A stretch of DNA of 64,000 nucleotides from Symbiodinium natans. Taxonomy: Eukaryota; Sar; Dinophyceae; Suessiales; Symbiodiniaceae. The number at the start of each line of letters is the position of its first letter. Within the stretch, counting starts at the first letter, position 1. Positions 33,470 to 44,330 of the stretch are shown here, piece after piece. A program made the position numbers and the translations under genes. The DNA lies in assembly GCA_905221605.1 (NCBI GenBank), contig CAJNDS010002579.1, positions 208,031-272,030 on the forward strand, given 5' to 3'. The notes under the pieces were generated by a model that did no database searches, was not told the origin of the DNA, and saw only the letters and a program-made list of their open reading frames with translations.

Positions 33470-33845
33470 CCAGCAGGGCCAGCAGGGCCAGCAGGGCCAG
33501 CAGGGCCAGCAGGGCCAGCAGGGCCAGCAAACCCAGCAGGACCAGCAGGGCCAGCAAACCCAGCAGTAGCAGGGCCAGCAAACCCAGCAGGGCCAGCAGG
33601 GCCAGCAAACCCAGCAGGGCCAGAAGGGCCAGCAGGGCCAAGCAAGGCCAGGCCACAGGGCCAGCAGATCCAGCAAGGGCCAGCAGGGCCAGGGCCAGCA
33701 GGGCAGGGGGCCAGGGCCAGGGCCAGGGCCAGAGCCAGGGCCAGGGCCAGGGCCAGGGCCAGAGGCCAGGGCCAGGGCCAGGGCCAGGGCCAGGGTCAAG
33801 GCAGGGTCAGGCCAGGGCCAGGAGGGCAGCGCCAGGGCCAGGTGG
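33470..33845 (+). repeat. GGGCCAGCA / GGGCCA minisatellite, collagen-like in one frame
   Basis: From 33470 to about 33655 a 9-bp unit GGGCCAGCA repeats about 18 times; from 33706 to 33800 it changes to the 6-bp unit GGGCCA. One + frame reads Gly-Pro-Ala triplets, a collagen-like Gly-X-Y pattern, preceded by a GCGCAG acceptor-like site. The other frames are also open (Gln-Gly-Gln, Arg-Ala-Ser) and the minus strand reads Leu-Ala-Leu. Being open in every frame is a consequence of the repeat, so I do not call a gene. Confidence 0.8.
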
Positions 33846-34045
33846 CCAAGGAGGGTTAGTCAGGCCAGGGCAGGGCCAGGCCAGGGCCAGGGTCCAAGCC
33901 GGGAGGGGGCCGGCCCAGCCCAGGGCCAGTGCCAGAGGTTGCCAGGAATTGAAAAAGGATCCCCCGCCCTGGATTTTAGGGTATTAATATTTATCTGAGA
34001 CGAGCTAGGCGACTCTAGCTAGGCGACCCTCTCAGGAGTGTGCCT

Positions 34046-34075
34046 GGCAGGCTCTGCCGCCTAGCAGAGCCTGCC
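34046..34075. other. Perfect 12-bp hairpin
   Basis: GGCAGGCTCTGC and GCAGAGCCTGCC are exact complements separated by six bases (CGCCTA). Just upstream, CTAGGCGAC is directly repeated (about 34004 and 34019). This non-telomeric block (33985-34135) could be a structured RNA or the end of a retroelement; nothing decides between them. Confidence 0.7.
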
Positions 34076-34674
34076 GTGGTCTCGCTGAGCGCTCGACTGC
34101 GCCCGCCTACCCCAACAGAGATGAGAGGGGTGGCGGGCGGGTTTAGGGTTTTGAGTTTTGGGTTTAGGGTTTAGGGTTTAGGGTTTAGGGGTCCAAGGGT
34201 TCAAGGGTTCAAGGGTTCAAGGTTTAGGGTTCCAAGAGTTTCAAGGGCTTAGGGTTTAGGATTCCAAGGGTTTAGGGTTCCAAGGGTTTAGGGTTCCAAG
34301 GGTTTAGGGTTTAGGGTTTAGGGTTTGGGTGCAACCGTGGGTCCACATCTCGTACAACTATGAGATTGGGGTGTAGGCTTTTTGTTTTACAGGCTAGTTC
34401 GGGTTTAGGGATGGGGTGTTCGTACATTTGTTTGTGAGGGTTGTTCTGCTTTGATCATTAAACTTATCCCTGTATAGCCCTATGAACTCAAAGAGCATCC
34501 AACTTTGCTATGGGCTTCAACGCAGCCCATCAATTCAAGTGGCCCTAAACCCTAAACCCTAAACCCTAAACCCTAAACCCTAAACCCTAAACCCTAAACC
34601 CTAAACCCTAAACCCTAAACCCTAAGCCGGTTTTAGGGCAGCCTAGTTCCCCATACTGGTCCTAAACAATGCCC

Positions 34675-34767
34675 CTTGGGATCTTCCCCCCACAGTCCTT
34701 AATGGGGAATATAGAAGGGGTACTAGAATTCCGATTGAGGGCTGTTAGTACATGGGGAACGTCCCAA
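34675..34767. mobile_element. Family B inverted-repeat element, copy 6
   Basis: CTTGGGATCTTCCCCCCAC at the left, TTAGTACATGGGGAACGTCCCAA at the right, around GTCCTTAATGGGGAATA. Confidence 0.7.
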
Positions 34768-35120
34768 AAGTCACCCTCTTCTGTCTTTAGGGCTTAGGGG
34801 TGCAGGGGTTTAAGGGGTGCCCCCTTTCCCCCCCCCCCCCTGTTGAGGGTTTAGGGGTTTCGGATTCACACGGTTTGCATTTGTCGAGTGGTGCCGATTT
34901 TTTCTGGTGATATTGTACTACCACTAGGTTCCCCCTGCTCGAGCGCAGAGAAGGACCCAGAATTGCTCCCAAAATCCCTAAAACGTTTCACATTGACATG
35001 TACTTAAGGAATGCTCTAAAAAAAAATATGCACTCGGAAAAACTACATGCTCAAAAGTTAGTGTCTGAAGACCCTAAAATTCCTGAATGCCCCCCCCCCC
35101 AAAGAGATACTATTCATGCT

Positions 35121-35213
35121 GTGGGTTGTTCCCCCTTATACTAACAACCCTTCAATTTTTTTCTAATAGAGGGGTATTCTCATCCCTAGTACGTGCTGTT
35201 AGTATAAGGGGCG
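35121..35213. mobile_element. Family B inverted-repeat element, copy 7
   Basis: GTTCCCCCTTATACTAAC pairs with GTTAGTATAAGGGGCGG, an inverted repeat of about 16 bp; the core is 'tctaatagaggggtattctcat'. Confidence 0.7.
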
Positions 35214-35748
35214 GTTTAGGGTTTGGGGTTTAGGGTTTAGGGTTTAACAAATCAAGCCCTGTGTAGCTTACAAAGCCCAGATTCCGAGGTCGCCGGCCAG
35301 AAAGCTGTCGGGGACCCATCGCTCGTAGATTTCTGATTTGGGTTATTTACTAAAATAGGGTTTAGGGTTTAGGGTTTCGGGTTTGGGGTTTAGGGTTTAG
35401 GGTTTCGGGTAATCTTTGGGGTACCCGAAACACGAGAATCCTTTTGAGAAGACCCCAGAAAGCACACCCTTAACGCAAAACCTCTTCTTTTTTTTGTTTT
35501 TTTTTTTTTTTGGGGGGGGGTCCCTAAACCCTAAACCCTAAACCCTAAACCCTAAACTGGGAATGCTGGAAGGCACTTGGTAGCTGGAGTTTAGGGTTGA
35601 AGGTTGAGGGTTTACCTGGGACTCTATTTGCCTACATTTTAGTAGCAAGTACCCCCCCCCCCCCCCCCTGTTCAGTAGGTATAGGGTTTAAGGTCTTGGG
35701 CTATTAAGGCTCAGGGTGCTTGAAGGCCTCAGGGAACTCACACACGCC

Positions 35749-35871
35749 TACTATTTGCTTGAGAACACCCCCCCCCCCCAACAAAAAAAGAAAAATCAGA
35801 ATCCTCTCCTTGTAAGGGCAACGCAGGGATGATTATTTGAATTGTTTTGGGGGGTTCTTCAGCAAATAGTA
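35749..35871. mobile_element. Family E inverted-repeat element, copy 2
   Basis: TACTATTTGCTTGAGAACACC (left) and the complement of TTCTTCAGCAAATAGTA (right) form about 20 bp of inverted ends, followed inward by C and G runs. An apparent minus-strand ORF across it is not supported. Confidence 0.75.
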
Positions 35872-36136
35872 GCCCCCGATTTGGGCTATCTTGGGTTTTG
35901 GCCTGGTTACATAGCCTGCCTAGAGTAAGCTCCCGCGCCTGAAGGCCCTTCTTCACTACCCTTTTCCGAAGAAGTTTCCCTAAACCCTAAACCCTAAACC
36001 CTAAACCCTAAACCCTAAACCCTAAACCCTAAACCCTAAACCCTAAACCCTAAATCTGACATGCGCAGCCCTATAGGCGAAAGAGGCACGGCACCCGCAG
36101 CGCAGCCCCCTGAGCCCATAAGTCCCTAACAGCTTG

Positions 36137-36507
36137 CATTTATGGTTTAGGGTTTAGGGTTTAGGGTTTAGGGTTTAGGGTTTAGGGTTTAGGGTTTAGG
36201 GTTTAGGGTTTAGGGTTTAGGGTTTAGGGTTTAGGGTTTAGGGTTTAGGGTTTAGGGTTTAGGGTTTAGGGTTTAGGGTTTAGGTTTAAGGGTTTAGGGT
36301 TTAGGGTTTAGGGTTTAGGGTTTAGGGTTTAGGGTTTAGGGTTTAGGGTTTAGGGTTTAGGGTTTAGGGTTTAGGGTTTAGGTTTAGGGTTTAGGGTTTA
36401 GGGTTTAGGGTTTAGGGTTTAGGGTTTAGGGTTTAGGGTTTAGGGTTTAGGGTTTAGGGTTTAGGGTTTAGGGTTTAGGGTTTAGGGTTTAGGGTTTAGG
36501 GTTTAGG
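36137..36507. repeat. Longest TTTAGGG array in the window
   Basis: About 52 heptamers with only two one-base slips, about 370 bp. Flanking non-telomeric DNA on both sides shows it is interstitial. Confidence 0.98.
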
Positions 36508-37361
36508 GCAACTCCTATCATCCCGAACCCGAAACCCTAAACCCTAGCTTAGACGGGATGCCAAGGTTACTCAGGTACCAGAGGGTCTAGGACCACCCTC
36601 CGTTTCAGAACCCTGTATCAAAAGGCTCCTAACCCCAATCCAGCTGCCTAGGGTGACCCAAGAGTAACCTAGGAATGAAAAAGGGTGCCCTTTGTAGTGT
36701 ACAGGGGCTCATAATGGAACCTAAACCCCCGAACAAGGGCTCATAATGGAACCTAAACCCCCGAAAATGTGACCTAGTACGTTGCAATTCGAGTAGTATA
36801 GGGTATATGACCCCAATTCTAGGGTTTACTTAATCACCAGTTTTCTCCAACTTATATGGGGGTGGGGCCAAAACAGGGGTCCCATTTCACTGGTCCCTTT
36901 TTAAAGAAGGGGGGGGTCCTTATACAGAAAAAAAAAAGGTGTATTTTGGGTATGTAGGGGGTACGCCTTTTGTGGAAAATGCTCACATACCACTCAAAAC
37001 TGAAAAAAGAAAACAACTTGCACATCTAGCATCACATATACCACTCGAAACGACAAATGTGAAGCTCCTTAACCGAGGACCCCTTTGACCCGCAAGCCGT
37101 AAACCCTAACCCCTAAACCCCTAAAGCCTTAAACCCTAGGCCCGTACATTAACCCTAAACCCTAAACCCTAAATGCCTTTAAGGGTCTCATGTGGACCCG
37201 TAACATAACCCTAAACCCTAAACCCTAAATGCCTTTAAGGGTCTCATGTTGGCAACCATGAACCTTTTTGGGGTTCATCCGGTCCCAATGGAGGCTTCTG
37301 GGCTGCTGGATGAGAGACAAAAGCACACGGTCAACAGAGAGACCGGCCGCCAAACTCCCCT

Positions 37362-37444
37362 TTAGGGTTTAGGGTTTAGGGTTTAGGGTTTAGGGTTTAG
37401 GGTTTAGGGTTTAGGGTTTAGGGTTTAGGGTTTAGGGTTTAGGG
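37362..37444. repeat. TTTAGGG telomere-like array
   Basis: About twelve copies directly after the TAG that closes the MEASGLLDERQ reading frame; the first TTTAGGG overlaps that stop codon. Confidence 0.95.
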
Positions 37445-37528
37445 CCTACACCCTAAAGCCTCAATGCTCCCCTAGACCCCAGCACGAACCAGTACCCTTA
37501 TTCCGGTTGTGTTGCCCTCATAGACGTC

Positions 37529-40500
37529 ATGAGCCAAAATGCAGTCCCTTTCGGATTAAAAGTTGGCCCGAAACCCTAAACCCTAAACGTTTAAACCCCA
37601 AGCTCCAAGCCAACCCTAAACACTAGACAAGGCCCTCTTCTGGTACGGCGAGAGCGGTGTTCACCACTGCTGCGAGCGGACCTGGCGAGAGCTTGAACTG
37701 GTGGCTTTGTAGGGCTTGGCAGGTTTTAGGGTTTAGGGTTTAGGGTTTAGGGTTAGGGTTTAGGGTTAAGGGTTTAGCGTTTAGGGTTTAGGGTTAGGGT
37801 TCGCGATACATAATAACCAATTACAAATGCACACATAGTCCACTTATTCGCCCCTTAATTACCCGAATATGGTTATAAAATACTCGCTGAACCTCTAATA
37901 GCCCACAAACCCTCTAAACCCCTCAACCCATAAATCCTGAAACTCCAAACCCCCCCATACCTGAATCCCTAACCCTAAATCTCTAATGAAACCCTATCCT
38001 TCGCACCCCAAAGCATGAGGTTCATGCTCCTGTCCCTCACCCCCTATATCCGGAAAACCCGGTTTCCCGAGTAAAACGCACGTGTCGCCAAATAAGTGCG
38101 GGCAAACGCCAGCCCTTAACCTGTTCCCAGTATCTAGACTTGAGCAACCCCTAAACCCCTAAACTCCAAACCCTAAATCCTAAAAACCCCTCAACCAACC
38201 ATAAACTCCAAACCCGAAGCTTTATAGGCTTCAGGTTCGCTTATGTTTGTTCGTTTCTTTTCTTCCCGGGGGAGGGGGGGAGGGGTACCAGTGAAGGGGC
38301 AGAGTTTACATTTGTTAGGCTTTAGGGCTTAGGGTTGAAAACCCGAAGCCCTAAACCCCTAGGATTGAGAATTCTAGGACCCAGAGTATATAGGCGCTAA
38401 TTCCCTTTTTTTTGGGTTTAGGCTCTCTCAGAAGCCCCTTTAAACCAAAAAGGGCACCCTTTCTTCTTCCTAACTGGGCTAATTATGGGTCACCCTAACC
38501 CTAAACCCTAAACCCTAAAACTCAAGGGGTGTCTAGGATTGGGGCTTGCTGAGCTCCTTGGATGCCCCCCCCACCAAAGGCCCAAACCCGAAAAGCCCCA
38601 ACACCCCAAGACACTTAACAGAGCCACGGTTTAGGGTTTAGGGTTTAGGGTTTAGGGTTTAGGGTTTAGGGTTTCGGGTTTCGGGGTTAGGGTTATGGGT
38701 TAAAGGGGTTAGGGTTATAGGTATGTTCACCCTTATACTAGCAGTCATTTGTAGGGATTAGTACTATAATCCCTGTTGAGGACTGTTAGTTTAAGGGTGA
38801 ACATCTAAACCCTAAACCCTAAACCCTAAACCCTAAACCCTAAACCCTAAACCCTAAACCCTAAACCCTAAACCCTAAACCCTAAACCCTAAACCCAAGT
38901 GATAGGGTTTAGGCTTCAAGGTTCTGAAATTTTGTTTTCATGGGTTCCCCTACTACCCCCCTCTAGGGTCCCCCCGTAAGTAGCCTTAATTTGGCTTAAT
39001 TCTCCCCAAATGGCCTTCATCATGCGGGGAACCTAGGGGGGGTAGTATAGAGGGGGGTAGTACCCCTAAACCCTAAACCCTAAACCCTAAACCCTAACCC
39101 TAAACCCTAAACCCTAAACCCTAAACCCTAAACCCTAAACCCTAAACCCTAAAACCCTAAACCCTAAACCCTAAAGCTAAACCCTAAACCCTAAACTCTA
39201 AACCCTAAACCTAGGGAGGTAGCAGGGGAACCGTAAGTGTCTAAGCATCTTTTTTCGTCCTTGACACAGATGCCAGGGCTTTCGACCTGACGCAGAAGGC
39301 CATGGTGGTGTGTAAGCGAAATTGTGGGGTTTAGGGTTTAGGGTTTTGGGTTTTTTGGTTTAAGGTTTAGGGTATAGGGTTTTAGGGATCTTGGGATCTT
39401 GGGAAAGGGCTCGGTCGCCCAGTGGTACCCTTTTGCATGTAATTATTGGGTTCTACCGTATAGTAGGGACCACTCCCACCAGGGTGACTGGACTACCGAG
39501 CGTGTTGAGGGCCTTAGCTTCTTCAACCCTAAACCCTGAACCCTAAACCCTAAACCCTAAACCCTAAACCCTAAAACCCTAAAACCCTAAAACCCTAAAA
39601 CCCTAAAACCCTCAACCCTCAACCCTGAACCCTAAACCGATTTTTCAGGGGTTCTTGGCTTATTTGGGGCCTTGGGGTCATTTTAGGGTTTAGGGTTGGC
39701 TTTTTGGTGTTTAGGGTTATTCGCGGTCATTTCAGAGCTTTAGGTTATTCAGGGTTTAGCAATTTTGGAAGTTCGAGTTTCTTGTGGTTTAGGATTTATG
39801 ACCGGAGGTATACTGGGCTCAATAAGCCTAAACCCTGAGCTTAAACCCTAAACCCAAAACCCCAAACCCTAAACCCTAAGCCCTAAACCCAAAACCCCCA
39901 AACCCCTAAACCCTAAAGCTAAACCCTAAACTCTAAACCCAAAACCCTAAGCCCTAAACCCAAAACCCTAAGCCCTGAACCCTAAACGCTAAACCCGTCT
40001 ATGGGGCCTGCTCTAAGGCTCCGTGCAGAGACCGGGCACAGGATTGGTTTAGGGTTTAGGGTTTAGGGTTTAGGGTTTAGGGTTTAGGGTTTAGGGTTTA
40101 GGGTTTAGGGTTTAGGGTTTAGGGTTTAGGGTTTAGGGCTGGCATTTTGCCCGGTCGACGCAGAGCAAGTGCAGGAACAACAAGTTCTCTCCTGCATTCA
40201 CGTGCCTGTAGGGCCCGTCTGGGTGTCGAAAGAGCTTAGGCTTAGGCTTCAGGGCTAAGACTGCCCACAATGAGGGGAACCCTGATCTTCTACAGTCGAA
40301 ACCCACTAAAGAGCTGATAGAGGTGAGATGCAAGTACATCGCGTTCTTCTGCGGCTGGGTCGCAAATAGCACTTTGCACCACTGAGCTGAGATCAATCCT
40401 ACCCTAAACCCTCAACTTCCCTGAGCCCTAAACCCTAAACCCTAAACCCCTAGTCCAAGCACAAAGGCTAAACTTCCCGAAGCCCTACACTCCAAACCCT

Positions 40501-41573
40501 AAACCCCAAGTCCAAGCGTAAACGAGCCCTAAACCCAAAGCCCGAATCTAAGGGAAAGTCGTTGATCCCTTAACATGGTCCCTTACCTTGCTTAGGCCTA
40601 GTGTTGGTTAGTAGGGAATGAGGGAATAAGGAACCCTATATAACCCCTTAAAGGGTATATACAGGGGGAATCTAGAGCTACCGTGTATGATCCCTTAAAG
40701 GCTAAATATAGGGGGATATAGAGGTGCCCTGGATAATCCCTGAAAAGGGTATATATAGGGGGATATAGAGGTCCCTAAACCCCAAACCCTGCACCCTAAA
40801 CCCTCATTCCCTACGAAAACCAACAGAGGGATCTCATGGAACCTTTTGTTCTAGAAGATCCCCCTTCTACAACCCCCCGTAAACTGGGCTCTAAGAGTCC
40901 GTACAAAGAGTTTAGGGTTTAGGATTTAGGGTTTAGGATTTAGGGTTTAGGGTTTAGGGTTTAGGGTTTAGGGGTTGCTGTGATGTGGCGCAGAAGCTAT
41001 GTCGAGTGGGATGCCGACTAGCCTCCAAAGCTTGGGAGGCAGCTGTGGCCCGATTGTACTTGGAGGTTCATGGTACATGAACCAATTAAGACTGGGTAGT
41101 TTAGGGTTGAGGGTTTCGGGTTTAGGGTTTAGGGTTTAGGGGTACTTATTGACCAATTAATTATAACTGTACTTATGACCCGCTTATAAGCCCCTTAAGT
41201 GCCCTAATATGGTTATTGAATGGCTAATAAGTACCATGAGCCTCCAAGTACAGGACCAGCTGGCACTTCCAGCTCACGCCGTCTCGGGCGGCAAACTCAC
41301 CGGAACCTATTCCTTGTAGGGTTTGAGGTTTAGGGTTTAGGGTTTAGGGTTTAGGGTTTAGGGTTTAGGGTTTAGGGTGTAGGGTTTAGGGTTTAGGGTT
41401 TAGGGTTTAGGGTTCCTTGTAGGGTAGGCCTAAGCTCACTTCAGTTTCCTGCTTCCACATCCGGTGTTGAGGGGCTTCTTTCACAAAGCCCTGATTTAGA
41501 GTCTGTGAGGGCTGCCCCATACATCGTTCCAGAAATAGTTCAGCACCGATTCTGGCAGAAATGGGCCCCATGA
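37529..41573 (+). CDS. Multi-exon gene reconstructed in parts
   Basis: 5' part: ATG exon 37529-37561 (MSQNAVPFGLK) joins in phase to 37632-37708 (ALFWYGESGVHHCCERTWRE, donor GTAGGG). Middle: 39270-39311 (DARAFDLTQKAMVV, donor GTAAGC). Then 40164-40207 (EQVQEQQVLSCIHVP, donor GTAGGG) joins 40296-40322 (SKPTKELIE, 27 nt, donor GTGAGA). 3' part: 40994-41051, 41254-41315 (donor GTAGGG) and 41445-41573, ending FWQKWAP then TGA. The intron 41052-41253 is a family C element with a GA donor. Links between the three parts are missing. Several exons are also open antisense (minus ORFs over 40133-40396 and 41407-41604), so strand rests on splice signals and neighbours. No family recognised. Confidence 0.4.
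38721..38806. mobile_element. Family B inverted-repeat element, copy 8
   Basis: GTATGTTCACCCTTATACTA pairs with TTAGTTTAAGGGTGAACAT; core 'gggattagtactataatccct' is itself nearly self-complementary. Confidence 0.7.
38950..39062. mobile_element. Family F inverted-repeat element, copy 2
   Basis: CTACTACCCCCCTCTAGGG on the left; CCTAGGGGGGGTAGTATAG and AGGGGGGTAGTA on the right. Core shared with the copy at 12987. Confidence 0.7.
39410..39500. mobile_element. Family A inverted-repeat element, copy 6
   Basis: CTCGGTCGCCCAGTGGTACC at the left and GTGACTGGACTACCGAG at the right; shortest copy (91 bp). Confidence 0.65.
40046..40138. repeat. TTTAGGG telomere-like array
   Basis: About thirteen copies immediately upstream of the exon beginning 40164. 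Confidence 0.95.
41052..41253 (+). mobile_element. Family C element = GA-AG intron
   Basis: TACTTGGAGGTTCATGGTAC (from 41057) and its complement GTACCATGAGCCTCCAAGTA (to 41250) form 20-bp inverted ends with one mismatch. Host bases GATTG precede it and CAG follows, giving a GA donor and CAG acceptor, with GA repeated at the next exon start. Telomere heptamers have expanded inside. Confidence 0.75.
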
Positions 41574-41695
41574 TTTTGCCAGATTTTGTTTCCATGGGAG
41601 GCACCTTCCCTAAACCCTAAACCCTAAACCCTAAACCCTAAACCCTAAACCCCCAAACCCTGGCCCCCCATATCCTTCGCTGCCTCCGCTTCGCA

Positions 41696-42892
41696 ATGTC
41701 CATGCGAGTCGTTGTCAATGTTGCGGATGCGCAGGGTGAGTTCCGACCTATATAGGCCCCCAAAGGCCCCAAACCCTACAAGCGACAACGCCCTAAAGCC
41801 CAAACCGTAAACCCTAAACCCTAAACCCTAAACCCTAAACCCTAAACCCTATTCAGAAGCACTATAGAAACTCCCAAACATCATCTTTCAGCTCTTAAGA
41901 ATCCCATGCGCTCATTCCATGTGATTCCCTGCGCGCGCCAACGTCGAAACTGAAGTAGGGTTTAGGATTTAGGGTTTAGGGTTCAGGGCGTGTGTCGGGG
42001 TACGTGTTTATGGATTTAAGGACTGGGTTTAGGGTTTAGGGTTAAGGGTTTAGGGTTTCGGGTTTAAGGTAATCTCTACATCCTATGAGGGCTGGGGTTT
42101 TTCGGTTATGGGTTGATGGGTTTATAGGGTGTTCAGGGTTTAGAACCTAAACCTCAAACCCTAATAAACCCTAAAGTGGCCCTAGGCCCTAAACCCTAAA
42201 CCCTAAACCCTAAACCCAAAATCCTAACCCTAAGCCCGAAACCCTAAACCCCAAAACCCTAAACCCGAGGGTTTAGAGGGTAATTAGGAGGGTGGGAGGG
42301 GGGGTGGGTGGGAGGGTGGGAGGGGTGGGTTGTGGTTCATAGGCTTAGGGTCCGACCATCCAAGGCATCACTCTTCCCGACCTCAACAGCTCCTCGTCTG
42401 CATAGACGCCACGCTTTAGGAGTTGAAGCCCTGAACCCCAAACCCTGAACCCTGAACCCTAAACCCTAAACCCTAAACCCTAAACCCTAAACCCTAAACA
42501 CTAAACACTAACCTGAACCCTTCGGGTTCAAGGACTGGGGCCAGTTAGGGGCGCCATATGCAGGGTCTTCGGGAATGACGATTCCTATTTCTTCAAGAGG
42601 GCTTCACGGCCCAGCCTGGTATTTAAGTCGGGCTCCATGGAATTTAGGGTTTAGGGTTTAGAGTTTAGGGTTTAGAGTTTAGGGTGTAGGGTGTTGTGTG
42701 CAGGGTGTAGGGTGTAGGGCTTATAGTCGTTACTCAGCACCTGTATGAAAAAGAAGCAAAGACATGCGGCGAGCCCAACATGGCACCCTTAGGGAGACTC
42801 GAAACCCTAAATCCCTAAACCAACCCTAAACCCCCAACCCCAAAAAACCCCCCAAACCCCCAACCCCCCCCCCCCCCAAAAAAAAAAAAAAA

Positions 42893-42984
<92 letters not shown>

Positions 42985-44029
42985 CTTCCCCAAAACCCCG
43001 AAACCCCCCAAATCCAAGAGGTCCGGCCCACCCGATCACCCTGACGCTGAGCGAGCCGGACGGTGACCACATAGGTGCAGTGCAGAGATGTCAGGGGGTC
43101 AAAAGGCTTCTAGGAAGCACTGAAGCCACAACTCCTACTTTTTTGGGGTGGATGATTTTGCAGCTTCTGCCTCTGACCCCTAAACCCAGAACCCGAAACC
43201 CCAAACCCAAAACCCTCAAACTCAGTCTTTAAAACACGGTAGGTTTGGGCTCAACCCGAAGCCCTACATCCTAAGCCCCTTTCAGAGCTTCGGGTTGACT
43301 GGGATTTAGTGAGGACAGCTTCGTCCTTGTTGTGGGCTGGACCCAACCAGCAACGGACTAAGACACGCACATGGGTCTCCGCAGTAGACCCTGAACCTGC
43401 CCTCCCTAGCGGACTAAACGAACCCCAAAAGGGTTTTGGGTTTAGGGTTTAGGGTTCATATACCAGAATAGGTCTTGGGGACTAAATGAACCCTAAAAGG
43501 GTTTAGGGTTTAGGGTTTAGGGTTCATATACCAGAATAGAATTTTTGTAGTCATGGCATATGACCGCTTCACTAAAGCTACAACCATGGAACCCGAAACC
43601 CGAGACCCTAAACCCTAAACCCTAAACCCTAAACCCTAAACCCTAAACCCTAAACCCTGCAACCTAAACATACTGTCTATCGGTAGGGTAGTTGGAGCCT
43701 TTGGGCTGTGGCATTTTTCTGATGCTTTGGAACAACCTGGAGAGTGTTGTAAACGCTTGGCACCCAGTCCTCAGATCTTTGGCGAAGCTCTAAATTTCAA
43801 ACCCTAAATCCTAAACATCAAAACCCTGAAACCTAAACTTCAAGCCCCTAAACCCGAAATCTCAAAACCCTTAACCCTAAATCTCAAAACCCCTAAACTC
43901 TAAGCTTCAAACCCCTAAACCCTAAATCTCAAAACCCGAATAAACCCTTCGAGCGCCAGGTGTTGCCTTCCTGGACGTGTCGCAGTTTAGCGCCGAAGAG
44001 AGCTTTCAGGAGGGCTTGGGATTTTCTGG
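41696..44029 (+). CDS. Six-exon 5' part of a gene with C2-like features
   Basis: Begins 123 bp after the previous stop. Exons: 41696-41735 (MSMRVVVNVADAQ, donor GTGAGT), 41892-41942, 42365-42395, 42564-42631 (VFGNDDSYFFKRASRPSLVF), 43021-43074 (PAHPITLTLSEPDGDHI) and 43960-44029 (GVAFLDVSQFSAEESFQEGL). All five junctions keep phase. The order of a VVVNVADAQAL strand, then LTLSEPDGDHIGVAFLDVS, resembles a C2 domain (a beta-sandwich that often binds Ca2+ or membranes); I infer this from pattern only and do not see the full set of Ca2+-binding aspartates. The 3' end is unclear: it may continue into the exon at 44806. Confidence 0.4.
42897..42981. repeat. (TAA)n trinucleotide microsatellite
   Basis: About 28 TAA units, preceded by a C run, an A run and a short TA stretch (42864-42900). 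Poly-Tyr, poly-Ile and poly-Leu minus-strand ORFs are artefacts. Confidence 0.98.
43405..43545. mobile_element. Tandem pair of family H left halves
   Basis: GGACTAAACGAACCCCAAAAG (43412) and 'ggggactaaatgaacccta' (43476) each lead, through a few TTTAGGG units, into GGTTCATATACCAGAATA. The same half-element is present twice head to tail. A possible right part ('ggcatatgacc') follows at about 43555. Confidence 0.65.
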
Positions 44030-44330
44030 GTTTAGGGTTTAGGGTTTATAAGGATTTATACGGGTTTATAAGGGCTTATGAGGATTTAAACGGGTTTCAA
44101 AGTGTTTCAAAGGGTTTAGTGTTTAGGGTTTAGGGGGGTTTAGGGTTTAGGGTTCCGGGTTTAGGGTTTAGGGTTCAGGGTTCAGGGCGTAGGCTAGGAC
44201 CCTGCTACCCTAAATCCTCCAAGAACCCTAAGGCCTACATCAACCATTCTTCTGGGTCTGGCTTGGAATAGCATGCTCCAGAGGTTTGTTTTTGTTATCC
44301 TTCTTCACCCATAGAATGTAATCTTCCCCT

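Larger units (their letters stand above)
31102..37528 (+). other. Exon-poor stretch between genes
   Basis: Only isolated exon candidates: 31738-31772 (ILHGWLPAYWAL, donor GTTGGG), 32960-33002 (DSIELKDDSAHDPS), 35281-35324 (plus: SEVAGQKAVGDPSL, donor GTAGAT; the antisense IYERWVPDSFLAGDLGIWAL with a GTAAGC donor is equally open) and 37288-37365 (MEASGLLDERQKHTVNRETG.., TAG). The rest is telomere arrays, family B and E elements, a minisatellite and a hairpin. The region 33040-33450 is non-repetitive; I recognise nothing in it. Confidence 0.4.

Noticed and set aside
33266-33859. 197-codon plus ORF with collagen-like repeats as a gene
   Set aside because: All frames of the minisatellite are open on both strands, so an open frame is not evidence of coding; the upstream part has no recognised feature.
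36137-36507. True chromosome end
   Set aside because: Arrays are flanked by unique DNA on both sides and occur in both orientations throughout the window.
41407-41604. Minus ORF (METKSGKIMGPISAR..) with a GTGAGC donor as a minus-strand gene
   Set aside because: Plausible on its own, but the plus frame is equally open, has a TTCAG acceptor and a stop, and joins in phase to two upstream plus exons; every neighbour is plus.
42807-43072. Minus ORFs with poly-Tyr, poly-Ile or poly-Leu
   Set aside because: They cross the TAA microsatellite. The flanking piece is the antisense of a well-bounded plus exon (43021-43074).
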